The notes under the pieces were generated by a model. The model searched no databases. It saw only the letters and a program-made list of their open reading frames with translations, and was not told the origin of the DNA. The position numbers and the translations under genes are program-made. DNA of 64,000 nt, taken from the NCBI RefSeq assembly GCF_009827495.1, contig NZ_WTZA01000001.1:1562001-1626000 (forward strand), read 5' to 3'. Of this stretch, positions 36,601 to 44,042 are shown one piece after another. How positions within the stretch are numbered: the first letter of the stretch is position 1; every line of letters begins with the position of its first letter. This DNA is from Tsuneonella aeria (lineage in GTDB: Bacteria > Pseudomonadota > Alphaproteobacteria > Sphingomonadales > Sphingomonadaceae).

Positions 36601-39598
36601 TGGTGTGCAAGGGGTGAGCCCCGACTGGACCACAGAAGATCTCAAAACTCGATGGCGCACGGAACTCCACCAGCGGGTGGACGAGCGAACTCACTTGCGC
36701 CTCGTTCAGCGAGCGCTCGATGACGCGCCTTCAGATGTGGCCATGATCGAGGACGTGCGAAGCTTCTTTGCGCAGTCAGAAAACCCCGATCTTTGGCTTC
36801 CAGCCGCCCGAGCGAAGGAGTTTTCGGACCTGCTGGAAGCGGCGGCAGAAAAACTGAGGACGTGGGTTCAGACTTCCCCTGCTTTCGAACCTAAGGCTCG
36901 ACGCGCATTGGCTGAGATCGTGCGTTGGTTTCAGCGCTTTGTCGTCGATCAATCGACAGCTCTTCGTGCCGTTGGCGAAGGCGGTAGCGTTGACGATCTT
37001 CTGGAACATGTGTTGGAAGCTGTCGACTGCATCGAGCAGCCGTCTGATCCCGTTAGCTCTTTGAGCGCCCTTGTTGCCATGGGCGAGCTAGAGGAACTTA
37101 GCTCTGATGAAGAGCCGGGCGAGATATCGCCAGCCTCTGTCGCGCCGGCTTCCCCAAAGGCGACGCAAAGTGCCGAACTCAGCGAATTCGTCGAATCCGA
37201 AGATTGGGCTGCTCTCGCCGAAGCTTCTAGATCCTTGCGCAGCCAAGCCAATCAGGACGAGGCACGTCGACTGGATGATCTTGGGGACTTCGCGGACACG
37301 ATGCTGGCCCTCGAGAAGGGGGATGTTTCCGCGATTGCTGGAGGTCTGGTGGGGGCGGCGCGCAGCCTAAGTGCGGGTGGCCAAGTGGTCAGCCGGATCA
37401 TGCCGCTCAAACGTCAGCAGGCGGTTGCTGCAAACCTTCTCGCAGCCGCCCTAGCGCAAGAACAGGGCCCGGCTGCCCAACTTCCGCGGCCGGCGCTCGA
37501 CGGAAGCTGGGCGCCTCTCTTCACGCGACGTGGCGACTTGCTCAGTGTTCTCGAAGGAGGGACACAAGCGACTAAGGTCCTTGAGCAGCTTAGCACAGGT
37601 GCACTGGGGCGTGAGATTATTGAGCTCATCTGGGACGCGCCAACCAAAACGGCTGATCCCGGCCAGGCTCGTGCAGCCTTCCTGTCTTTTCTGCACGACA
37701 GACGCCTCGACGAGCACATCCTCGCCCTTGCGCAGCGGCACGATCCCGGCATCAGATCGCGCTTGGGTCAGCTGCTCGACCTGCGAGCCGTCGCGGCTAC
37801 TCGCCCCGATTTGATCCCGATGTCTCAAGCCGTGGCAGAGCAGGTAGCCGCCTCTGCCCGAACGCTTCCTTTTCGAACCTTTGTGAAGTCACTGCCGAGC
37901 GCAGGGACTGCATTGGATATCGACCTCATCGTGGAGGCCGAGAAGGACATCGTCCTCCGGTTCAACCAGCGGCGTGCATGCGAAGTCACAATTGCCGTCT
38001 CTGTCCAGCCTCAGGGCATGGTGCCGGAGCGATTGGAGTTCAGCCTCTTTCCTGAAGATGATGTAAGCTTCACCGACGGCTCGCGCCGGTACACTGCAAC
38101 CGAACAGCCAATCTACATGTCTACCGAATGGCCGCTGACTATCTCGTTCGGCGAAACTTGGGGTGCTGGCGAGCTAGGCAAGGAGAGTTTCCGCCTACGT
38201 GCAAGCGCACGTTTGCTCACAGGCGACCTGGTCAATCGCGATGTTCTGTGCTCGCTCGTGCGGGCAGATCGAGAAGCCACCGGGCTGCGCCGGATTGACA
38301 ATGAAACGCTCATCGAGACCTATCCAGGAGTGGAGAGCACGCCTGCGCAGGACGAGGCGTTCATTGGCCGATTTGACGAGCTGGAGCAGCTGAACGAGGC
38401 TCTTGTCACTGCCCGTCGGCCGAGCCCGGTCCTGCTCACTGGTATGCGCCGCATCGGCAAGACCTCGTTGCTCTATGCCTTCCACGAGAAGAACAGGCGT
38501 CCCACGCCCAACGGAGCTGTGACCGTCTATCTGTCAATTGCTGAAAAACGTGCTGCTTTGATGGATCCGCAACGCGACGTGGGGAGCACGATATTCTCGA
38601 CCATACTGCATGCTTTGGGGAAACACCGGTTCGGCCAGTCTGATCACAATCGTTTCGTCGGCGAAAAACTTCAGCACTCTCTCGGCAACGAGAAAGGTGC
38701 GGTACGCCACGCCCTATCAGACCTTCGCGACCCCGAAAGCCTGTCCGACAGTTTGATACTGCTGGGCGAGCATCTGGTGGAATGGCTCGGCGGTGTCAGC
38801 CGGGTCGTCTTCTTGATAGACGAAGCCGAGACCCTGGTGCTTCCGTACCGCGCAGGTGGGGCTAAGCGATTGGAGCTTGAGCAGTTCCTACAAAGCTTGC
38901 GGGAAGTCTCTCAATCATCGCCTGCTGTCGGCATACTGTTGTCAGGAAGCAACCACATCGCGGAATTCGCGAAGTCATATAAGAACGCGTTTTTCGGCAG
39001 CTCGCGCCAGATCGAGCTCGGGGGACTGTTCGATTATGATCTTGCGCGCCGAATGGTTGCTCCGAGCCAAGTTGAGCCTTACGTGCGCTTCGATCATGAG
39101 GCTATCCGCTACGCGATCCAGATGTGCGCCGGTATGCCGCAGTTTCTGTGGCAAGCCGGCGCTGCTACGACAGCGCTAGTCCGAACGGGGCCAGTCACTC
39201 GGTCTGATGTGCGCCGGGGCATTGCCGCGATCATAGCCGATCGAGTCTCAGAACTGCCATTCAAGGCCTATAATGTGCTTGAGCCCGTCGAGCACATGCT
39301 TGGTCTTCAGGGGGAGCGGGAGCAGGACCTCCTTTGGCTACTGCTTTGGCGGGTCGCGAATGCAAGCTCCTTAGTCGCAGACGAAGCCCAGCAACACTTC
39401 ATAATCGATCAATCTCTACTAGAACTCGACGACCCAGATGCTTGGAAGCAGCGATTGATAAACCTCGTCGATCTGAACATCCTCGAAATGCCGCGCTCTG
39501 CCATGTATCGGTTCAAAGTCCCCATCTTCGCTGAAGGCTTTCGCGCGCCTCGCCACCGCCAAAATTATAATCTGCGGCACCAGAGAGCAGCCGCTTGA
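33656..39598 (+). CDS. Giant protein with C-terminal STAND/AAA ATPase domain
   Basis: About 1,980 residues. The first ~1,550 are mostly helical and match no family I know. A C-terminal ATPase follows: Walker A LLTGMRRIGKTSLLYA (about 1594-1609), Walker B VVFLIDEAETLV (about 1717-1728), a sensor segment GILLSGSNHIAEF, and a winged-helix-like end (MYRFKVPIFAEGFR), the organisation of archaeal-type and other STAND NTPases. The start is uncertain. TTG 33656 is the first usable codon after an in-frame TGA (33611); no ATG occurs for the first ~240 codons. It is read after a 122-base gap, while its stop overlaps the last gene as TTGA. Confidence 0.8.
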   Translation: MLFKGQDWRCLGPEWAGVARGAGDLVAFPKVETDSRESRSRQQLQTCWPLNQDGPLPRHLIDPELVRASLFETLPAVRNWPTSALRQGLKRAAKRLKLPIERIQGVEGDPQILRDRALAYGFADDPAGRAHLPSIEVSIKDRDPVRRGEWLSGINANLADLLWGWYCENSEFDDLVEWVKEIAIERPYIKRNAYFITEEVLVSLGNGGELPLALDDADFATTLLLFAAQLAPDEALQMLRAAAGLGVSSFSELLCDQTNVVELATVEKQRDKPEPRSPSEAPQKPSLLFEKGPRLATLDPSDLALAELPSPRKEVQEALAPLRKLAADAAEAESAFSKVDPLLSISNLTHLEDDDYNNVVKLVTNVRDTHRQKNAMCDAVREELLNRVESLLALAHVPAQQWITAFFDGADIHSLCEIANQVDTAEQLISGEITPEARYALSARVERARHFTDLVDACRWFSAFRTQLAARASAEAAFVQEAKAYLREAKLPQVVEWLANLDSAEVECLARETTSDKWPIQRSLLFRLGIDKGESFADFCQRALTGETNFQSRRNTMVYFDPASAAFDRHPVLQRIIAVERFRDLLEFGPLAAITDPTSRLCDAELVGTPSSNLVGAIVKHLDLVGAGNELKRLACPLEPLDDHAEQSLLAFAAQSFIPSNLYLQLKEVAREQFFAPLVRAGAVIPAQAGKFTRTFNIEDAVSFAVEAVKDASPKLTRIEKRHEAYLERYLRVGENLVQAYDAAARPETKGRRREFRQELADHVAALATEGGEIGSKSWLEAEIRAALFGDGAGHIQPTLVGVATPLARQEWTAADSLRAQESSLFLPEFYINEPLTRLEVCALGLRLWAAEETLEPRDIVEELLSRELFQAALSLIDDAPLTDEERRLLKEKASSSAASAIAPLRQQLDDLKARYGQAAVEASPVWQEILAALDHVNLTEARTCLELLELDVEEAEDAAVPEPQPAFSGEAAEVLRLLLKAGVQGVSPDWTTEDLKTRWRTELHQRVDERTHLRLVQRALDDAPSDVAMIEDVRSFFAQSENPDLWLPAARAKEFSDLLEAAAEKLRTWVQTSPAFEPKARRALAEIVRWFQRFVVDQSTALRAVGEGGSVDDLLEHVLEAVDCIEQPSDPVSSLSALVAMGELEELSSDEEPGEISPASVAPASPKATQSAELSEFVESEDWAALAEASRSLRSQANQDEARRLDDLGDFADTMLALEKGDVSAIAGGLVGAARSLSAGGQVVSRIMPLKRQQAVAANLLAAALAQEQGPAAQLPRPALDGSWAPLFTRRGDLLSVLEGGTQATKVLEQLSTGALGREIIELIWDAPTKTADPGQARAAFLSFLHDRRLDEHILALAQRHDPGIRSRLGQLLDLRAVAATRPDLIPMSQAVAEQVAASARTLPFRTFVKSLPSAGTALDIDLIVEAEKDIVLRFNQRRACEVTIAVSVQPQGMVPERLEFSLFPEDDVSFTDGSRRYTATEQPIYMSTEWPLTISFGETWGAGELGKESFRLRASARLLTGDLVNRDVLCSLVRADREATGLRRIDNETLIETYPGVESTPAQDEAFIGRFDELEQLNEALVTARRPSPVLLTGMRRIGKTSLLYAFHEKNRRPTPNGAVTVYLSIAEKRAALMDPQRDVGSTIFSTILHALGKHRFGQSDHNRFVGEKLQHSLGNEKGAVRHALSDLRDPESLSDSLILLGEHLVEWLGGVSRVVFLIDEAETLVLPYRAGGAKRLELEQFLQSLREVSQSSPAVGILLSGSNHIAEFAKSYKNAFFGSSRQIELGGLFDYDLARRMVAPSQVEPYVRFDHEAIRYAIQMCAGMPQFLWQAGAATTALVRTGPVTRSDVRRGIAAIIADRVSELPFKAYNVLEPVEHMLGLQGEREQDLLWLLLWRVANASSLVADEAQQHFIIDQSLLELDDPDAWKQRLINLVDLNILEMPRSAMYRFKVPIFAEGFRAPRHRQNYNLRHQRAAA

Positions 39599-41517
39599 GG
39601 TCGGACATCAGCTGGTTTGCCGACAGGGCAACGACAACCTGGTCGGTGCAACCCGGTCGATCCTTCATTCTCATCGTACCTGCAGGTTGCGACATGGACG
39701 GCGCGGCGGCCGACGTGAAGCGTTGGTGCGCTGATAACATGCAACCTCCGCTTGAGGGGCACAACAAACGCCCTGCCTTCATTTCCCTTGCGGTCGATAA
39801 TGTTAGTTCCAGCCATCACTTCGTTCACCGCGTCGGAAAGCAGCTAAACGCGATCAACGCCGACGTGAGCAATGGAGTGGACGAGCATTATCCCGCTGAT
39901 CAGTTGGCTGAACTGGTCGAGAACGCGAATGACTGCGGTCTTCATCCGGTGATAATCATCAACCGATTTCATGCCTTTGCGCGCATTGCTGACGATCATC
40001 TTTTGTCTGTTCTTTCAACAATGCGAACACTAGAGAACGACGGCCTTCTCACCACCTTGGCTTTGTCACCAATGCGTTACCAAGCGCTGCGGAGGAAGCT
40101 TAGCCAGGCTGGTCACTATCCTTTCGTAAACTCAGCATACGGCGATAATCATGATGAAGTCGGCTTAACTCCGATGAGTCGGGAGGATTTCGTTCATGCC
40201 GCCAAACTCGCCGGTCTCAGCAATCCAGATGCGCATCGACTATACAGTTACGCTGGAGGCCCCGACGAGGTTAATAAGGCCCTGATAGCCTGCGGTTCAG
40301 CAGGTTTGAATGGCGTTGTCGAACGAGCTGCGGCCCTGCTGGGAGACCGGCTTGAGAGCTTCTTCGACAATGCGATTGATCCGGAGCTTCCAGAACGGGA
40401 CGAATTGCGAGTGCGCCTAGCGACTGGGCAGGTTCAGCCCAGCCAAGAAGACTATCTTGAAAGTTCAGAGGGAGCGCCCTTCCTCGTTCGAAGAACAGCC
40501 GGCTCCCGCTTAGTTGCAGCTTCGCCCGTGCTAAGCCGCCTACTTCTACGGGGTCGCGGTGGCACTTGGCGCCGCTACGACCAGGTTCTCGAGCAGCTAA
40601 ATGTGAAGAACTACGCAGGCGCTGCGGAGATGGTCTCTCTCCTCGATCATAGAACACCTCATCTTGAGGTCTTCGCCAAGTTCGTGATGATGCTTAGGGC
40701 GGTCCACGCCGCCAAGAAGCCGGGGCTACTGGGCATCGACTGGCCTTCCCTTCAGCAAATCGGAAGCTCGTTGGATTTAGACGATCCCTTAGTGAGCCCA
40801 CATTCGGACTGGATTCTGACGCTAGTTGATTGGTCTTCGCGAGTGCGGCGCTCCGTCGACCCAAGCGTTAGCCCTCACGTTCGCCTTGACGTTCTACTGC
40901 GGAACGCGGCCGATCAGGAGGTGCAGAGATTGTTCGTGTTCATGATCTCAACTTTCCTGAGCAAGTGTGCGTCGAGCGACTCTCCCGCGCAACGGATTCG
41001 AGATGCAGCAGTGATCCCGGAGTCCATCCTGCAAGCACTCGCCTATTCTCTTGGCATAGACATCCGTTCGGCACCAGAGCGCCTTCCCGCCGTCGACTTT
41101 CAGCCTTTCTTCGGCCGAAAAGAGCCCTTCGAGAGCCCTGCGCCAGGGCAACGCATAGCGATGAGCCACCTGCTGGTTATCGTGCCGGCTATTCTCGCGG
41201 ATACCTGGACAAAGAAAGAGGCTCTTCCGTCGCTCCTCGATCCGACGAAAGTTGTACCGCTGCACCAGAAGTTGGTTGATCGTTTCAAGAACGCGGCATC
41301 TCACACCTACAGTGATGCGACTGAGGATGACGCGAGTTTTTTCTACTCTCTCTGTGGAGGCTGGTTGGAAGACCTGAAGGCCATCTGGAATCTGGATTGC
41401 GCTGCGGGCAGAGAGGTAGAGCCACCCCAACCAACCCCTGATCACCTTGCCCAGCTACTTTTTGGGGAGCCACCGAACACTCCCCCCGACTGCTTGGAGG
41501 CCGAGTGCGCCGGCTGA
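39595..41517 (+). CDS. Second ATPase-like protein, nucleotide motifs apparently degenerate
   Basis: A 640-residue protein starting at TTG that overlaps the giant gene's stop (TTGA). The N-terminal ~270 residues look like an AAA/STAND core: SFILIVPAGCDMDGAAADVK in the Walker A position lacks the G-K-T/S, and HPVIIINRFHAFARI in the Walker B position lacks the Asp-Glu, then LTTLALSPMRYQALRR as sensor. The remainder is helical. The arrangement suggests a catalytically dead partner that pairs with the giant ATPase. I do not recognise the family, and a missed variant Walker motif cannot be excluded. Confidence 0.65.
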   Translation: MRSDISWFADRATTTWSVQPGRSFILIVPAGCDMDGAAADVKRWCADNMQPPLEGHNKRPAFISLAVDNVSSSHHFVHRVGKQLNAINADVSNGVDEHYPADQLAELVENANDCGLHPVIIINRFHAFARIADDHLLSVLSTMRTLENDGLLTTLALSPMRYQALRRKLSQAGHYPFVNSAYGDNHDEVGLTPMSREDFVHAAKLAGLSNPDAHRLYSYAGGPDEVNKALIACGSAGLNGVVERAAALLGDRLESFFDNAIDPELPERDELRVRLATGQVQPSQEDYLESSEGAPFLVRRTAGSRLVAASPVLSRLLLRGRGGTWRRYDQVLEQLNVKNYAGAAEMVSLLDHRTPHLEVFAKFVMMLRAVHAAKKPGLLGIDWPSLQQIGSSLDLDDPLVSPHSDWILTLVDWSSRVRRSVDPSVSPHVRLDVLLRNAADQEVQRLFVFMISTFLSKCASSDSPAQRIRDAAVIPESILQALAYSLGIDIRSAPERLPAVDFQPFFGRKEPFESPAPGQRIAMSHLLVIVPAILADTWTKKEALPSLLDPTKVVPLHQKLVDRFKNAASHTYSDATEDDASFFYSLCGGWLEDLKAIWNLDCAAGREVEPPQPTPDHLAQLLFGEPPNTPPDCLEAECAG

Positions 41518-41649
41518 TGGCGACCGGCCGAAGAGCTTGCAGCCATCTCCTTCCTCAGAAAACGCCGAAAATTCTGGCGGAGCAGCGTGGGCAGTATTTG
41601 AACTATCGATAGATCAGCTGTCTCAAATAGGTGTTACCCTTCTCAGTCT

Positions 41650-41669
41650 GATACCTATGCGCTACCTAG
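41650..41669. repeat. Candidate integrase arm-type repeats, right end
   Basis: GATACCTAT (41650-41658) and GCTACCTAG (41661-41669) with an 11-base period, 43 bases before the right attachment repeat. The second copy is identical to 23255-23263 at the left end. Confidence 0.45.
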
Positions 41670-41711
41670 GAGTTTGACCGCGCGCATCTACCCGGATAAG
41701 CCCTTGAAAAA

Positions 41712-41760
41712 CGTGGTGAGCCCTGCTGGGTTCGAACCAGCGACCTACTGATTAAAAGTC
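41712..41760. repeat. Right attachment site: 49-bp direct repeat inside tRNA-Lys
   Basis: Identical to 23076-23124. It covers the tRNA 3' part from the anticodon loop through the encoded CCA plus two bases beyond. Recombination here regenerates a complete tRNA-Lys on the chromosome side. Confidence 0.9.
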
Positions 41761-41789
41761 AGTTGCTCTACCGACTGAGCTAAGGGCCC
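41714..41789 (-). tRNA. tRNA-Lys (anticodon TTT)
   Basis: 76 bases with encoded CCA. Acceptor stem GGGCCCT pairs with AGGGCTC (one G-U), the D arm holds AGCTCAGTCGGTAGAGC, the anticodon stem-loop is ACTGA-CTTTTAA-TCAGT with anticodon TTT, and the T arm holds GGTTCGAACC. Its 3' half lies in the island's right attachment repeat, so the present gene is a chromosome/island hybrid with unchanged sequence. Confidence 0.96.
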
Positions 41790-41826
41790 GACCACGGGCG
41801 GCCCTAGGGCAGCGGGTCGGCGCGGG

Positions 41827-42321
41827 TCAAGCGCTGTGCGCTGTCCTTCGGGCGAGACGGACATGGAGTTGGCGCACCGACAGTCCGGTCATCGGGTCTC
41901 GCCAGTCCGGCGCGACCGTCACCGCGGGGGCGAGGACGAAGGGGCGGGTGCGAAAATGGGGGTGCGGCAGCGTCAGTTGCCAGCTGGCCCACGGCCCGCC
42001 CGACCACAGCACGAGGTCCAGGTCGAGCACCCGGGCGCCCCACCGCCGGCCGCGGCGGATGCGCCCGAATGCGCTTTCGACTTGTTGCAGCCGGCCGAGC
42101 ATGGCCTCGGGATCGAGCGCGCTTCGTACCACGGCCACGGCATTGGCATATCGGCGGCGGGACGGGCCGAGCGGGTCGCTGTCGACGATCGGGGAGCGGG
42201 CGGCCACCGTCACCCCGTCGCGCTCCAGCGCATGGCAGGCAGCGGCGATCACCGCGCGCGGCGGTCCGAACCGGGGGTGCCGCATGTTGGAACCCAGCGC
42301 GACCAGGTAGGCGTGGGTCAG
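41827..42321 (-). CDS. folK: 2-amino-4-hydroxy-6-hydroxymethyldihydropteridine pyrophosphokinase
   Basis: A 164-residue enzyme of folate synthesis that transfers pyrophosphate from ATP to the pterin. Family motifs are clear: YLVALGSNMRHPRFG at the N-terminus, RRYANAVAVVRS, and GARVLDLDLVLWSG with PHPHFRTRPFVLAP. The N-terminal VALGSN strand is needed for the fold, yet no ATG, GTG or TTG precedes it within reach. CTG at 42321 starts just before it and overlaps the aguB stop as CTGA, mirroring ATGA couplings. I therefore take CTG as the start. An ATG at 42286 would cut off the conserved strand. Confidence 0.88.
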   Translation of the reverse strand: MTHAYLVALGSNMRHPRFGPPRAVIAAACHALERDGVTVAARSPIVDSDPLGPSRRRYANAVAVVRSALDPEAMLGRLQQVESAFGRIRRGRRWGARVLDLDLVLWSGGPWASWQLTLPHPHFRTRPFVLAPAVTVAPDWRDPMTGLSVRQLHVRLARRTAHSA

Positions 42322-43211
42322 ATGTCCTCGCAGATCCGGCCGTAGAGCTGAGGACGGCGGTCGCGGAAGAATCCCATGCCCGCCCGATGCTTCGCGGCCC
42401 GGTCGAGGTCGATCGTCGCCACCAGCGCGCCACTTTCCGCCGCGCCGTATTCGGCCAGGAAATCGCCCCATTCGTCTGTGATGAAGCTGTGTCCGTAGAA
42501 CCGCTGCGCATCGCCGCCGTGCTCGATCTCGCTGCCGATCCGGTTGGCGCTGATGACCGGCATGCAGTTCGACACTGCGTGCCCCAGCATCGCGCGGCGC
42601 CACATGCGGCTGGTGTCGAGGTCGGCGTCATACGGCTCGGAGCCGATGGCGGTCGGGTAGAACAGGAGCTCTGCACCCAGCAGCGCCATGACGCGCGCGC
42701 ATTCAGGGTACCACTGGTCCCAGCAGATACCCACGCCGATGCGCGTGAACCCGCCCGATCGGAGCGGCACCTGCCATACCTTGAACCCGTCGTTACCGGG
42801 GCGGAAATAGTACTTTTCCTCGTAACCCGGGCCATCGGGGATATGGCTCTTGCGATAGGTGCCAGCGATCTCGCCGCTCGCATCGATCATGGCCAGGGTG
42901 TTGTAATAGTGGTGGCCGTCGCGTTCGAAGTAGCTGGTGGGGATGGCCACCTTCAGGCGGGCGGCGAGCGCCTGCATCGCCTGCACCGACGGATGCTCAG
43001 CCGTCGGGCGGGCCAGCGCGAACAGGGCTTCGTCCTCCAGCTTGCAGAAGTAGGGGCCGGAGAAAAGCTCGGGCGGAAGCACGATTTCGGCCCCGCGCCC
43101 GGCCGCGTCCTCTACCAGTGCAGACACGGCCGCGATGTTGGCCTGTTCGTCGACCGATGAAAGATCGAGCTGCAACGCGGCGACGGTGACGGTTCGCGAA
43201 CGGGTGGCCAT
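42318..43211 (-). CDS. aguB: N-carbamoylputrescine amidase
   Basis: A 297-residue nitrilase-superfamily enzyme that converts N-carbamoylputrescine to putrescine, CO2 and ammonia. The catalytic triad is visible: Glu in LPPELFSGPYF, Lys in YRKSHIPDGPGY and Cys in GVGICWDQWYPE. The length and the DGPGYEEKYYF stretch fit the AguB group rather than general nitrilases. Its stop overlaps the apparent folK start. No agmatine deiminase (aguA) gene adjoins it in this window. Confidence 0.9.
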   Translation of the reverse strand: MATRSRTVTVAALQLDLSSVDEQANIAAVSALVEDAAGRGAEIVLPPELFSGPYFCKLEDEALFALARPTAEHPSVQAMQALAARLKVAIPTSYFERDGHHYYNTLAMIDASGEIAGTYRKSHIPDGPGYEEKYYFRPGNDGFKVWQVPLRSGGFTRIGVGICWDQWYPECARVMALLGAELLFYPTAIGSEPYDADLDTSRMWRRAMLGHAVSNCMPVISANRIGSEIEHGGDAQRFYGHSFITDEWGDFLAEYGAAESGALVATIDLDRAAKHRAGMGFFRDRRPQLYGRICEDI

Positions 43212-43221
43212 GGGCGCGGGG

Positions 43222-43983
43222 TTATTTCGCCCGCAGGGCGAAGTCCACCTGAATGAACACGTTGGAGGCGGTGGTGCCGATCATCATGCCCGAACCGGCG
43301 TTCACGGGCGGCGGAGGAGGCGCCACGGGCACCGGGCCCTGTTCCGGCCGCGCCGCTGCGGCATCGATCGTGGTGGCTTCGGCCGCCCGAAAATAGGTGT
43401 TGCCCTGGCTGCCGCCCGCATCGCGGATGTAAAGAACCCGCACCACTTCCATGTCGGCGGCGGCGGCATAAGCCTCCGCCCGCTTGCGCGCGGCCTTGTA
43501 CGCATCGGCATAGGCGAGGTTCGCGGTCGATTCCGGATCGGACATGGAGAGATTGGGCCCGGCGACGATATTCGCACCGGCTTCCGTCACGGCGCTGACG
43601 GCGGCGCTGGCGCGCGCCGGATTGCGCAGCGTCACGTTGACCACGTTGGCGGCCTGGAATTGTCCGCGCCGGTCGCCGTAGTCGATGCGGCTGACGTTGA
43701 CCGCGCGGGTCTGGATGTCGTCAGCCGCCACGCCGAGGGCGCGCAGGGCCGCGACGACTTCGGCAATCCGGCGGCCATTGGCGGCGGCCGCTTCACGCGC
43801 GCTGCCGGCCCAGGTTTCGACGCCGGCCTGGAACTCCGCCCTGTCAGGACGGGACTCCGCGCGGCCGGATGCACTGACGGACAGCAGCGTTTCGTCCCGC
43901 GAGACGCCGCGGGGATCGTCGGGCTGGCCGGCGCATCCGCCGACAAGGGCCGCGGCGGGCAGCAGAAGGTTCCGAATAGACAC
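43222..43983 (-). CDS. SIMPL-domain (DUF541) lipoprotein
   Basis: A 253-residue protein. It has a signal peptide with a lipobox (LVGGC, Cys at about 17), then the SIMPL domain: DETLLSVSASGRAESRPDRA, AAANGRRIAEVVAALRALGV, IQTRAVNVSRI. SIMPL proteins are periplasmic; some homologues lessen oxidative stress, but the molecular function is not known. The lipobox suggests anchoring to a membrane. It ends 10 bases from aguB on the same strand. Confidence 0.85.
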   Translation of the reverse strand: MSIRNLLLPAAALVGGCAGQPDDPRGVSRDETLLSVSASGRAESRPDRAEFQAGVETWAGSAREAAAANGRRIAEVVAALRALGVAADDIQTRAVNVSRIDYGDRRGQFQAANVVNVTLRNPARASAAVSAVTEAGANIVAGPNLSMSDPESTANLAYADAYKAARKRAEAYAAAADMEVVRVLYIRDAGGSQGNTYFRAAEATTIDAAAARPEQGPVPVAPPPPPVNAGSGMMIGTTASNVFIQVDFALRAK

Positions 43984-44042
43984 AGGGCGACTCCGACAAC
44001 GAATGATACCTTGTTACATGATGTGTGCCGGAGTGCATTCGG

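Larger units (their letters stand above)
23076..41760. mobile_element. tRNA-Lys genomic island with a defence-like cargo operon
   Basis: Bounded by 49-base perfect direct repeats, the right copy being the 3' part of an intact tRNA-Lys gene. It carries an integrase, an AlpA-like regulator and a P4-type primase at one end and a long operon of DNA-directed proteins as cargo. Visible base composition is more A/T-rich than the flanks, most clearly between about 28,100 and 29,500 and in the giant gene. No phage structural or conjugation genes are present, so it is an integrative island that would need a helper to move between cells. Confidence 0.9.

Noticed and set aside
28121..41517. BREX, DISARM or Druantia
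   Set aside because: The signature genes (PglZ/BrxC, DrmA/DrmB DUF1998, DruE) are not seen; only the MTase and an SNF2 helicase are shared in a general way.
23076..41760. Prophage or conjugative element
   Set aside because: No capsid, tail, portal, terminase, lysis, relaxase or type IV secretion genes are visible; integrase plus P4-type primase indicates a satellite-like island.
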